From assembly GCA_030685235.1 (NCBI GenBank), contig MU839136.1, positions 62,001 through 126,000 on the forward strand: a stretch of 64,000 nt of DNA. The letters are read 5' to 3'. Origin of the DNA: Copromyces sp. CBS 386.78. Its lineage: Eukaryota; Ascomycota; Sordariomycetes; Sordariales; Sordariaceae. The number at the start of each line of letters is the position of its first letter. Position 1 is the stretch's first letter. Below are positions 27,826-38,274 of the stretch, piece by piece. The translations under genes and the position numbers were made by a program. The notes under the pieces are model-generated. The model worked only from the letters and a program-made list of their open reading frames with translations. It searched no databases and was not told the origin of the DNA.

Positions 27826-28164
27826 TCAATTTTCACCCGAAGCTCCAAGCCATGTCTTGACTTTGTGAAGGCAACCACCACGAACGTCACCCACACCAGC
27901 AACTTCTGGGCTACTAGCGACGCCCGACTGTGTTCCACCATTAACACCGCAATCTTCGACGTTTTCGCTCGCACTCAGAGGGGCGGCAGGGGCTTCTCCG
28001 ATAGCGGACCGGACCGACGCCTTCCCGGCACCCATTTTCTCTTCTTCTGGCGCCTCTGTCGATCCTCCTTTGCTCTTCTTGATGTTGCTCTCCTGGATGA
28101 TAAACGTGTCATTCTTCTTTTGAACGACGTGGGAGCTGGACGGCAGAGTCAGGGTATCGGATCT
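27826..28164 (-). other. In-frame 112-codon open extension beyond the stop of the 28.2–29.5 kb gene
   Basis: Directly after the TAG at 28167–28165 the same reading frame stays open for 112 codons to a TGA at 27826. The codons look used: many end in C or G, and the product is plausible (FIIQESNIKKSKGG, APEEEK, HKVKTWLGASGEN). The stop context is GAC-TAG-AGA. It could be a read-through extension or a second exon reached by splicing around the TAG. It could also be a former coding region cut off by a recent nonsense change, or chance. Confidence 0.5.
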
Positions 28165-29541
28165 CTAGTCCGATGCATCGTCGTCGCTGTTATCACCATC
28201 GTCTTCGCTGTCGCCGCCATCATCATCATCATCATCCTCTTCGTCCTCCTCATCATCATCACCGTTGTCGCCCTGATCGTCGCTGTCTCCGCCACTTTCA
28301 CTTGCCGGTTCTGGGTGATGGTCGTCGTTATCATCTCCCATCGGCAAATAACCCAAAGCTGAGCCGTGCATTGGCGCCACCATGAAGCTGCTATGGGTGT
28401 GATTCGTGGGAATCGACTGGGCTTGTTGAGACGCGTATTGTTGAAGGAAAGCCGGATGTATCGGCGCAGATGCAGACACAGCCCGGGACCCGGGAAGGCT
28501 GGGGCCGGTTCGATTATATCCCCGATGCGGAAGCGGTGTTGAATCCCCTGATCTTGATTCCGGTGCAGACCTATAGGACGAGAGCTTTCTGACCTTGCCG
28601 GCTCCTGAGGGTCCCGCCTGAGTTGTCGGTTCTTTGTCTTCCTCCATTTCTGCTTCAGCTACCTCGAAGGGCCTCTTTCTATTCTCAGCATGGGGCTGGG
28701 GGTCGATTTCTTGGCCCATGGTTTGCTGCTGTCCCTGTTTCTGTTGCTGTTGCCATGCCATAAAAGCAGGGTGGACAAGAGGCGCAGGAGCCGATCCGAG
28801 GTCCTCCACTACCGCTGAGGATATTTTCACCGCCTCTGATGCACGCGTCAGAGCGCTCGATGCAAAGTTAAGTAGTTCATCCAGCTGAACCTTTGAAGGT
28901 GAGCGGCCGCCACTCTGTGCATCCTCCACCCAGCCGCGGATGTAACTGAAGGACCGTTCCGCTGCCTTGAGCTCGGCGGCGAAATACTCTTGCTGGGACC
29001 ACTGCTCCAGCTCTTGACACCTTGCCACTATACTTGGCGGGAAAGGCGTGGCCTTGCTCGCGTTGCTGGTCGATGTTTTAGACTCTACCGGCTTTTCTCT
29101 CTGCGGCTTCGGGGGTTTCGGCTTCTTTTCCTTAGGAGCAGGGGCGGGCTTGTTGACCGAGTCCTCGATCCCGGCCATTTTCTTCACTTCAGGCGGTACT
29201 CCCGGCTCCCTGACGACAATTTGGTCATGAGCATCGTCCTCGGCCGCGTTCCAGAATCCGTCCAAAGGCCAAGAATCCGCCAGGTTGCGGTTGGCCAGAT
29301 ACCATCTTCCTATCCGCTCCTGCATAGTTTTCGGGACCTGATAGAGGCGAGGGTAAACGGAAACGAAACCAGACATTTCACGCTGGGTTAGATCCACATC
29401 CTCTGGCTCGATCTTCGGCTTCCGACCAAACTTCCTTGTGACAGCGAGCGCAGGATACTGCTCTGAAGGCGGCATGTAGGGGAAATACACAAATCCTTGG
29501 TGATGGATTCGAAACGCCTCTGTACGATTTGTGCGCGTCAT
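28165..29541 (-). CDS. Unrecognised protein with acidic C-terminus, 458 aa
   Basis: A single frame runs from the ATG at 29541 to a TAG at 28165. The first 115 residues look folded and are the most likely conserved part (FRIHHQGFVYFPYMPPSEQ … SVYPRLYQVPKTMQERIGRWY … LADSWPLDGFWNAAEDD). A Lys/Pro-rich linker (APKEKKPKPPKPQREK) follows, then a helical region of about 90 residues (CQELEQWSQQEYFAAELKAA … LDELLNFASSALTRASEAV), Gln-rich and Ser/Pro-rich disordered stretches, and a final run of about 40 residues made mostly of Asp and Glu. I do not know the family. Acidic tails with basic linkers are often found in nuclear, chromatin-associated proteins, but that is only a guess. The same frame continues after the stop (see 27826–28164). 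Confidence 0.75.
   Translation of the reverse strand: MTRTNRTEAFRIHHQGFVYFPYMPPSEQYPALAVTRKFGRKPKIEPEDVDLTQREMSGFVSVYPRLYQVPKTMQERIGRWYLANRNLADSWPLDGFWNAAEDDAHDQIVVREPGVPPEVKKMAGIEDSVNKPAPAPKEKKPKPPKPQREKPVESKTSTSNASKATPFPPSIVARCQELEQWSQQEYFAAELKAAERSFSYIRGWVEDAQSGGRSPSKVQLDELLNFASSALTRASEAVKISSAVVEDLGSAPAPLVHPAFMAWQQQQKQGQQQTMGQEIDPQPHAENRKRPFEVAEAEMEEDKEPTTQAGPSGAGKVRKLSSYRSAPESRSGDSTPLPHRGYNRTGPSLPGSRAVSASAPIHPAFLQQYASQQAQSIPTNHTHSSFMVAPMHGSALGYLPMGDDNDDHHPEPASESGGDSDDQGDNGDDDEEDEEDDDDDDGGDSEDDGDNSDDDASD
28197..28262. repeat. (ATC/GAT)n trinucleotide repeat
   Basis: Runs of TCA/TCC/TCG triplets on the plus strand encode the Asp/Glu tail of the neighbouring gene on the minus strand. The repeat is interrupted but clearly triplet-based. 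Confidence 0.75.
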
Positions 29542-32500
29542 GGTGAAGGATTGCTGGTGCCCGTGATGTGAAGGTGATTTTGCTGGAAGATACCGGATTG
29601 TGAGTTGTTAAAGGACGGAGTGACCGCACGAAATATGGTGAGTATGTGATTTGAACTGGGCCAGTCGCGTGAAGTTGATCTGGTGGGCGTCAAATCAGTT
29701 GAGGCGCGTTGAGGTTGGTTGGTTGGTTGACGCGTTGAAACCGGAACACGATTCTGGATTGTTTTGGTGTTTGTTTTTATTTTTTTCAGGGAAGGAAAAA
29801 CGTTAAACCGCATCCGAGGCACAAGTGATATGGGACAGCGAGTTTCAAGTGTGCCTCTGTTGTTGGTTGAACGAGGAAGGTACCCTTTCTTGTATTGTCA
29901 TTCACCTCTATCGACTCCGTCAGTCGTGTAACGGGCGACTGTTTGGATGTGGCCGAACCTTAGTGCCCTACGGTTCAGGTCCGATAGCCTATCGAGATGG
30001 GACGAAACAAACGCCAAGGCGAGAGGTTTTTGAGAGGCGTGGTCTGCGGGCAATAGATAGGATCGGTCTGGAGATGATATTCCTCTTGTCTGATGATGAG
30101 CCGGAACGAAGACGGGAACTGCCGACTATGAAAGTTGTATGGCGGTCTGGGAGCCTTGACATCCTGGGTGGCGAACTAACGATGACCACGGGCAGACAGG
30201 GTGCGATGCCGTAAGTCAATCCATTCTCACTTCGGCTTAGACAGAGCGTAAGGTATTGCCAACATCGTACAAGTAGTTTGACGTCGTTGTGCGAGAGTCC
30301 TCGGATTGCCGACAATTGAGTGCACTCGGTCATCACTCTGTTTGCTCGTTAGTCATGGTGAGTCCGATTGATCAGAATGACCCTTAACTTCATATGCTCT
30401 CCATTCAGTGCGCTATCTATCACAACGCGGAGTAGAATTCAACAAGTCAGACGAGTCTTTCGCATGTCGTTGTTTTCACGATGCGGGTTTGGCGAGAGTT
30501 CGACGCATGTGATGTCGGGAAAACTCCCGGTGGCCCGTGGGTACGTAACGGCATCCATGTAGTGCACGAGCACCAGAGGCTCAAACTGCCGGTCCCCCAA
30601 CACCAACTCGCAGGTATCTCAACCCCAACCAACTGATTTTCATTCGTAAGAGCTTGATTCTGTACGAGACAAACATCACTTGTTCATGGATTTCACATTA
30701 TTTTCATGGTTCGTTGTTTTCATTTTCCTTTCGTCGAGTGTCTTCGCAGACCCCACAGCCTGCAGCACTTCGACCACCGTTTACCTGTCCCAAGATTGGA
30801 CAATAACCCCTTAGAGTGTTTCACCGCTTTGGAATCCCAGCTGGAAATATCGGTTTATGTTCTATTATCATTTGACGCATTTTCCCTAGAATCGCAGAAC
30901 TTTCTGTCCAGACCTGTCTTCACATTCAAGATCATGGTTCCACAACCTCTCAGGGCGTGTTCGTTCCAGCATTAGTACAGTGACAGAAGCCTTTTCGTAT
31001 GAGTAGCTGGAAGGAGTGAGAGAGGAAAGGTATTGGGTGGTGTTGAGCTCTTGTTCCTTCCTTATTCGGAGGGAAATCTCGGCATTCAGGTTGGAATAGT
31101 AGGTGCGAGATAACCCCTCTTTCGTCATTGTTTTTTTGGTTTCGTAGCTCTTTCCACGACTGTCGGACATTGCTTTATCATTTGATTTTTCTTGCGCACC
31201 ACGCATCCCTTACGACTGCCGCGCAAGAGCGCAACCGACATCGTCACCCGAGCTTGGACAACAAATTCAACAAATTCATTTTGATTCATCGTTCGAAAGG
31301 GGAAACCATTCCACTTCAGACCAGATCTCATGTTCAACACACCATGGATGTGGCGCAGTTGGTCTCAAACGGCCGAGGTCCTCGGGGTTCTTTTTTTTTC
31401 TTTCTTCCTTATTTCACTTGCCGCCCTCATGATGGTTGAACAGTATCACTTAGGTAGGTAAGGTCCTCTCGAGTTTCCCACGTTCTGTTTGTGTCGTATG
31501 TGGTTGCCGACCAGAACGGGTATGTCAAAATCCTCTTGGCTTTTCTGCGGAACCCAACTTTTGGATTTGGACACATCGGTTGACGCGGCATTCGATGTCA
31601 TAAGCCCCCAAATGAACGTAGCCATGGCACCGGGAGGATCTTTCCTAGCACCACCAATTGTCCAAAGATGGACAAGGAGGATCCTGTCCAGTTACGGCAT
31701 CCAAATCAAAAACCGAGACTGCGATGAGGCTGGTGTACGTATGTACCCTCCCGTCCGGAGCCCCAACGGAGCAGAAGCGAAGCTAAGAGAACAGGAACAC
31801 GAGACACAATGCAAGGAGCTTCTCTGTGGGAGTCTAATTGTGGCCCTTTGCCCGCGTAGCAGGCATCCTCAATCACTGTTTCACAGCATCCGTCGCCTCT
31901 AACTTCTCCCCTTCAGAGCGCAATAAACGTTCGAACGGCCCGGAGAGACGAAAGAAATGGGCCTGGATTTGTGTTACTTACCAGCCCTACGAGGACCGGC
32001 ACCTCTTGAGACCGGCGGGTAGTCCCAGCCCAACTTTTGCAGAAACACCCCACGGATCTGAAGCAGTGAGGAATCCCTATCAGCCAGCTCTTGTCTCGTG
32101 TTCCATCATGAGGGAGACTCGACAATGGACTGAGACACGGAATTAAGCAACCATATGGGGTATTGGGGACTTCTTCAACAGTTGCCAACTCTGTGCTTAC
32201 CACAGCAATCGAGGCCTGTGATGATATCAATCTGGAGATAATTGGCCCCAATGAGATATCCTGCGCTTCAATGGCATCATGTCTTGTTTCTCAAGTCGGT
32301 CGGCCCTTGTTGTCTTGTGGCGCCCCGATGTGGCTGGCTCGGCTTCGGCTGTCCCCGCACAGGATCGAGGGTAGCTACTGCAAGTACGGGAGCGAAAAGG
32401 CAGTAGATTAGTTAAGGTCACCGCCAATCCGGATAAAGATTCCTCTCCCGTCCTCTGAATTGGGGTCACTGAGAGCTTGTAGGTTGAACAAAAGGCGGCC

Positions 32501-33534
32501 CAGTGGAAGCACCGCTGGAAGGTTAATGGTCTTTGTGTCGTCGTCTCCTTCCCGTCGGCTGGTTGCGTTACACAACAGGAGTACCTGCCTGCTTACCTGG
32601 AGCCAAGCCCCCCTCCACGCGCCTCCGCCTCATTCTATGTACTCCCTCGCCTGACTTTCGCCCGCAAGATACATCTCCAAACAGCCAGAGGCCGTCCCGA
32701 GTCTATACCGCCGTTGAAACCCGGAGGGTTAAATACACGCCCGGGGACCATCGGGCTTCACTTACTGCCCTTCTCACGGGATCATCCCTTCTTGACCAAT
32801 GGGAGCTTACTCGGTCGCTCTAATTGGAATATCCGGCTGCCTGGGGCATTCTCATGTCGCACCTTGTTATCGAGGTAGTACCTTAACGTGCCAGACCGGT
32901 TTCGAACTTGACGCTCGAGCTCTGAATGGCCCAGGGACCTCAGACACTATACAAGAGCACAGCTTGTTGACGTGAGCAATGACCATGTAACTAGCCGTGA
33001 AACATTCTGGCACTGCTTGCTGGCTAGATCTCAGGCTAACGCTCGGTAGCAGATCTACTCAAGGGTACCACCAGACAAGTGGCATGGGATGACTTACATG
33101 CGACTCTAGACGCCACGACGATGCCGTTTGGCGACGGGTAACGACACGAGAAGCGGGCGTGGGGATGGCTCCATAGGGCTGCATATCCCGGAGCTGGGAT
33201 CTTGTCGAAGGATGAGATGTGTTCACCCTCTGGCAGACACCAATGAGGCTAGGTAGTCTGGTGTTGTTGCGGCGATCTCATGGACGTCGTATCACTTACA
33301 CCAGGGGGGGGGGGAGACTAGTTCTCACCACTTGATCGGCCGGAGCCTTTCGCTCCACAGAGGCAGCTGAGCTTCATATGAACACATGAGGCTCGCCTTC
33401 TTCATATAAGTATATGTTCTCGGCGAACCCTTCTCTCTTGCCACTCACCGCTTCCTTCACCACCATCAAGCATATCACAAGATACAACATCAATGCCATC
33501 AAAACAATAACAACATATCATCGTATCTTCCATC
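29542..33534. other. Gene-free stretch of 4.0 kb upstream of the Myb gene
   Basis: Both flanking genes read away from this interval, so it carries two promoters. I see no protein-like frame and no tRNA-like fold. An 11-base G run lies at 33304–33314. Confidence 0.45.
33402..33410 (+). promoter_or_regulatory. Possible TATA-like element of the Myb gene
   Basis: TCATATAAG lies about 125 bp upstream of the Myb start codon and is followed by a C/T- and CA-rich leader typical of fungal transcription start regions. It is a weak match and stands alone as evidence. Confidence 0.3.
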
Positions 33535-34913
33535 ATGTCTAGCATATCCCAGTTCCTCATGTACTCTTCTCGCAGTGCCTCTCCCTGCCCTCAGCCTGAG
33601 CCCAAGCCTCGGCAAGTTTGGACACCAGAGGAGGATAGATTGCTCGCTGAAGCCGTGGCAAAAGGTAAGAGCCTCATGAACCCTAGTGCACCTTTTACCT
33701 TTAATCTCTACGAATCTAGTGGCTGATCTTTTTTTCTCAACTTAATAGAAACACCTACCAACGGTTCAATCAACTGGTGCAAAGTCGCCTCCCACCTCTC
33801 CCGCCGCAATAACAAAGACTGCCGAAAACGATGGCACTACAACGTCGCCCACAACATTCGCAAGGGCACCTGGACCAGGGAGGAAGACCAAAGGCTGCGT
33901 GAGGCCTTTGATATTTACGGCCCACGTTGGAGCAAGGTTGCGCAGGTTGTTGGTTCACGCAACGGAGATCAGTGTTGGAAGCGCTGGTATGATTGCCTTG
34001 ATCCCAAGATCGATAGAAGTCCGTGGACGCCGGACGAGGTGAGAATGCTTTTCCCCTTCGCCTTCCTCATCACCGATTCATGGACTTTGCCTAACAAACC
34101 CCTCAACAGGATATCCTCCTCCTTCAGATCGTCTCCCAACAAGGTCGCAACTGGACCGAGATCGTCAACACGCACTTCCCCAACCGCACCTCTCTGGCCG
34201 CCAAAAACCGCTATAGCATCCTTCGCCGCAGACAGGAACCCGCTTCGTCTTCCGCTTCCTCGCCCGCTTCAACATCTCGCTCCAGGTCTTCAACTCCCAA
34301 CTGCAGACCCACCGTTAGTAGGACGAACAGGGTCACAAGAATAACAGCGAGTCCTAGTCCGATGTTGATGACAAGTCAACCACAATACCTTTCACCCACA
34401 CCATCCACCTCAAACAAACTCACCCCCGAACTTGGGCAGTGCTTCACGCCATCGCCTCTTTCGCTCTCAGACACCGAGTCTACTTCTTCTCAGCATGGGT
34501 TCGGTCTAGGTCTTCTCCTTCCTCCATCAGCTATGTCGATGGCGACTTCATTTCCGACCTCGACGATGACGACGACAGATGCCGCTGGCTTTGACCTCAA
34601 TAGCTATAACTTTGCGCAAGACTGCAGCTGGACTTATACCCCTGATATGATGGTATCAGCGGAACCTATGTCTATGGGTTACACATCCTCTTCTCCGTCT
34701 GTCTCTGCATCTTCTTCTTTCTCGTCAACATCATCACCACCGTCGTTATCGCTCAACGGGCTTTACATGCCTGTGGTCGATCAAGGGATGAACTTCAACT
34801 ACCAACATGTACCGACGACGCAGGCGCAGGCGCAGGCGCAAGCACAACAACAGTTTGAGTTCCTCGTTCAGACACCGACACCGACGGCCCCGGTGGCCTA
34901 CACGAGCTGGTGA
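33535..34913 (+). CDS. Three-repeat Myb DNA-binding protein, 407 aa
   Basis: Three exons join in frame: 33535–33664, 33749–34038 and 34110–34913, with introns of 84 and 71 bp. Three tandem Myb/SANT repeats fill the N-terminal half: about residues 27–76 (VWTPEEDRLLAEAV … CRKRWHYNV), 79–127 (GTWTREEDQRLREAF … CWKRWYDCL) and 131–180 (SPWTPDEDILLLQIV … AAKNRYSIL), each with the spaced Trp residues of the fold. The rest is Ser/Thr/Pro-rich with several acidic and aromatic clusters and a QAQAQAQ run coded by a short GCGCAG repeat, likely an activation region. It should be a sequence-specific nuclear regulator. It resembles plant/animal c-Myb in having three repeats, while the known fungal FlbD/Rca-1 regulators have two. 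The target is unknown. Confidence 0.9.
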
Positions 34914-35556
34914 CCTCACTCTAGACGGACGATTGTACGTGATTACGGGCATCGAAAAAAGATTCAATTTTGTACACTACCTGTTATTGTACCAGGGTCC
35001 TTGCTTGGGAGGGTTTGGCGTTCAACTGGTGTTGAGGACATGATTTACATTTGGTTTTCTTATCAGTTTCATGTAGAACCATCACTGGGCACAACTGGCG
35101 TTGGGAATCACATACATGGGAAACACAACAGGCTTGTATACCGGATACAAATATGGATGTTAGAGCAAAATATCAATTATATCTTACGATGAAGTCCATT
35201 TCCTATGTAGAGCGTTGGGAGTTTTGCGGGTAAGAAGGTTCGACGCTTGACTGTCGTTGAACGTAGGTCCTGCTTTCGTGGTCTCTTTGATGTAGACCAC
35301 TAGTTACTGAGAATGGTGTTGAGAGCTGGCCCAAAGTTGCTCTTCCCTTTTTTAGTTCCCTCTTTTGTCTCTCTTATGTAGATTACCCCTCGACTGAACC
35401 GGTGTTAACGAGGGACAAGGACAAACAGAACTGGCTTGTGTACTGGATACCGTAAAGAGTATTAGAAGAACTTCATTTCAATTCAATTCCGCTATCCCAA
35501 TCTATGTGACGACGCTGGCTTTCGTCAACGTTATACAAGATGATCCCCTAACAATG
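34914..35556. other. 3' flanks of convergent Myb and DUF6604-like genes
   Basis: The two genes end toward each other across 643 bp. Two similar T/C-rich blocks with GTAGA motifs are present, but no gene is seen. Confidence 0.5.
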
Positions 35557-38274
35557 TTACATAAACGGACATGATGGCCTTGCCAGCCCCTTCTGCAGAC
35601 GCTTTCTGATAACCTCATCGACATTGCTTCCAAAATTTCTTTGAAGACCCAAGTATAGGCAAGGAAACCCAACAAGCTCCTCATTCTCAAACGCTTTGGT
35701 GGCAATCTCTATCGCCTTTTTCGTCCCAGGCAGATCCAGGTTTCGCGACAAGAGACGGAGCACTAATTCCCGACGCATATCTGCCAAGGCTTTCACTCGC
35801 ACTGATTCGTCCTCCTTTGAGTTTTCGTCCTCCTTCGCGGACGGGTCTCCGTATATTGCTAGGTACAACGGGTCCCTCGCAGCGGCCAGTTCTCCTTCAA
35901 TGTTTTCAAACAGAATTTTCGCCCGGTCACTAACCCAATAGCGGTCAACAGCGTCAGGGCATCGACTGCCATGCAGGCCAAGGGCGACATCGGCCCTCAA
36001 CAATTCCAGAACATCTCGGAGGCTCACCATAACCTTGCTGCCACCCGGTCCTTCGAGCATCTTCCCGGGCACCAATTCCTTCAGCTTGAAACCGACGGCC
36101 TGTATTCCATCCATAACTGCCTTCGCGCGGCCATGGCCGCCTTTGATGATAAATCCATTACCATTGCTTGAGCCATGCCCTTTGACCTGCACGACCTGTT
36201 TCTTTTCATCGCTGGTAGTGCCCTCCATAAGTCTCTGCAGATTTTGTAGGCATCCAAGTTGCGCGGTTCTGTAGCCTTGATGATACAGACGTTCAAATAT
36301 TGAACCAGGAACTGGGTTGCGAAGTCTCTCCAAGGCATTGAATAAAGCATGCTCGTAGTGTGCACCGTCTTGCAGTGTCTTCGCCTCCTCAGACAACAAG
36401 GCGTCAAAGTAAGTCTCCAAGAAGACAATTGCGTAAGGAGACGTCTTCAAATATCCTTCACCAACCAACATTTTGTGCAAATGTACCAGGAGTACAGTCT
36501 CATGGTAGAAACCAGAATAGGAGACTTTGGAGAGAGAGAGAGAATCTCTCAGGATGTCCACAAGAACTTGACCGCAATGAAAGGGGGAACAACCCCCCAA
36601 GAAGTTTGACCACAGGAGGTTTGAACCCGCGCCTTGGTCGTGCTTTCCTGATTGAAACTCTATGGCAGCGGAGCAAACTTCAAACGCCTTGTTTAGGGAA
36701 TCGGGCAGGTTTCCAAACTGATGGTGCACTCTAGTGGCTTCGTCGACAGAGTCATCAAACTTGACGTTCAAGAACAGCGCCAAATCACGCGCGGGTAGGA
36801 AGACATCGGCAGGAGGCGGTTGGACGAAAATAGGCCCCCGGATAGAATCATACAGCCAGCCCTTTGACACAGTAAAAGAATCCACCATGAGTTGTAGTTT
36901 GAAGACTTGGTTAGGCTGGATGCTGCGTCGAATTGAGTCATTGGTGGGCGAGGGCTTTTTCATAGCAAGGTTGGCGATGCTGGTCACAAAGTATGTTGGC
37001 CCAAGCGAGTAAAGGAGCTTGATGGTATATAGATGACGCCACTGTAGGTATTCTTCCTTCGTAAGACTCATTAGGTCGATGCTGGGATCCCAGTTCTGGA
37101 GAAGCTTTGTCATGCGTTCAGTGGGCTTTCCGTCCTGTGTAGCCCGGAAGTCGGAAAGGAACTCCACGAGTGATTCGAACGTGTATATCATGAACTGTTC
37201 CTTCATGTCGACATTTTGAGTTTCAAAATTTGCTGAACATGAGCCGTCACCGCGAACCAGGTAAACGGACGCAGAAAACGGTTGAACATGGTCCTCAGGA
37301 TTTTGATAACCCGTGAAATATTTGATCATGCTCAAGTAAGTGAAACTTTCAGGAACCATGTCGTCATAGTATTTGTCGATCAGAGTCATGGTCGCATTTC
37401 CAACTGCCACGGCCACAGCGCTGTTGAGGCCGTCGAAGATCACATCTTTCCAGGTATCGTGAAGAAAATTTCTGAGGCGCACGAACTCCTTGAACAGGTC
37501 GTAAACTGCCGTACCATAATCGTTCGAGTCGCCCAAAATGCCGTTGAAATAGACAGGGGTGCCGATGACAAAGTGATCTAACGGCAAGTCATCAGGTGGG
37601 ATAATGGCTTTGACCTTGTAGAATTCGGCTTCATTTTCCGGGTCCTTAGGATTGTCGTGACGCCCGGTCTGGTCTTCCACGGCTTTGGGGTGGACGCGGA
37701 TGGGGAATTTGCCGCGGATCAGAAAAAGAATATCTTCTTCGCTCCTCGGTACATCATCGCTCGAAATGGACGAGATAATTGGATCTGCAAGGGCAGTTTC
37801 CGTCGAATGGAAGCCTCTGAGGGCGTTGAAGGCCTTCCACAAAGTGCGGATATCACTCCCAAAGGCATTGAATTCCCCGGTATTCTCGGCGCGTGGGCGC
37901 CTGGCTGCGAGGGCCTTCCATGTGGTAAAAGCAGCGACTCTTGTGTTGATGACATTCAGAAACAGGGCAATAATCGACGGGGGAATGAAATCCATATGGG
38001 CGCCGATGAACCTGCAAAAGCCGATGAGTCTGGCTCGGGTGAAAAATCCAGCTTGGGCTGGATCAGCTTGTAGCTCTTTCGATCCTTTCTGCTCTGGTAG
38101 ACCATCGTTGAGTTCGTCCAACAATTGCACGAGGCAACCAGGCCGAGTCTCATAGCAATAATTGATGATTGAATGAACAGTGCGGGACATCCAAAAAAGA
38201 AGAAGTTTCGAATCGCGCTTATATGCTAGATATGAACCAGGCGGTGCGTACTGTATATACTCGGTGTGCGGCAT
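35557..38274 (-). CDS. Large DUF6604-like fungal protein, 905 aa
   Basis: A single frame without introns runs from the ATG at 38274 to the stop at 35557. The N-terminus (PGSYLAYKRDSKLLLFWM) resembles the start of DUF6604, a domain found at the N-terminus of large fungal proteins of unknown function. In many of these the domain begins with a similar Y-x-x-Y-K-x-D-T/S motif, and this match is from memory. No signal peptide or membrane segment is visible; the protein looks soluble and mostly helical. One short Gly-rich loop (VKGHGSSNGNGFIIKGGHG) lies around residue 700. The length, lack of introns and lack of recognisable catalytic motifs make it a member of a lineage-specific family. I assign no function. 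Confidence 0.75.
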   Translation of the reverse strand: MPHTEYIQYAPPGSYLAYKRDSKLLLFWMSRTVHSIINYCYETRPGCLVQLLDELNDGLPEQKGSKELQADPAQAGFFTRARLIGFCRFIGAHMDFIPPSIIALFLNVINTRVAAFTTWKALAARRPRAENTGEFNAFGSDIRTLWKAFNALRGFHSTETALADPIISSISSDDVPRSEEDILFLIRGKFPIRVHPKAVEDQTGRHDNPKDPENEAEFYKVKAIIPPDDLPLDHFVIGTPVYFNGILGDSNDYGTAVYDLFKEFVRLRNFLHDTWKDVIFDGLNSAVAVAVGNATMTLIDKYYDDMVPESFTYLSMIKYFTGYQNPEDHVQPFSASVYLVRGDGSCSANFETQNVDMKEQFMIYTFESLVEFLSDFRATQDGKPTERMTKLLQNWDPSIDLMSLTKEEYLQWRHLYTIKLLYSLGPTYFVTSIANLAMKKPSPTNDSIRRSIQPNQVFKLQLMVDSFTVSKGWLYDSIRGPIFVQPPPADVFLPARDLALFLNVKFDDSVDEATRVHHQFGNLPDSLNKAFEVCSAAIEFQSGKHDQGAGSNLLWSNFLGGCSPFHCGQVLVDILRDSLSLSKVSYSGFYHETVLLVHLHKMLVGEGYLKTSPYAIVFLETYFDALLSEEAKTLQDGAHYEHALFNALERLRNPVPGSIFERLYHQGYRTAQLGCLQNLQRLMEGTTSDEKKQVVQVKGHGSSNGNGFIIKGGHGRAKAVMDGIQAVGFKLKELVPGKMLEGPGGSKVMVSLRDVLELLRADVALGLHGSRCPDAVDRYWVSDRAKILFENIEGELAAARDPLYLAIYGDPSAKEDENSKEDESVRVKALADMRRELVLRLLSRNLDLPGTKKAIEIATKAFENEELVGFPCLYLGLQRNFGSNVDEVIRKRLQKGLARPSCPFM

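Noticed and set aside
36615..36635. B-box-like GGTTTGAACCC motif suggesting a tRNA gene
   Set aside because: No A-box at tRNA spacing and no cloverleaf can be drawn; it falls inside a protein-coding frame.
36360..36734. A 124-codon plus-strand frame within the DUF6604-like gene
   Set aside because: It is antisense to a 905-codon frame with clear coding character.
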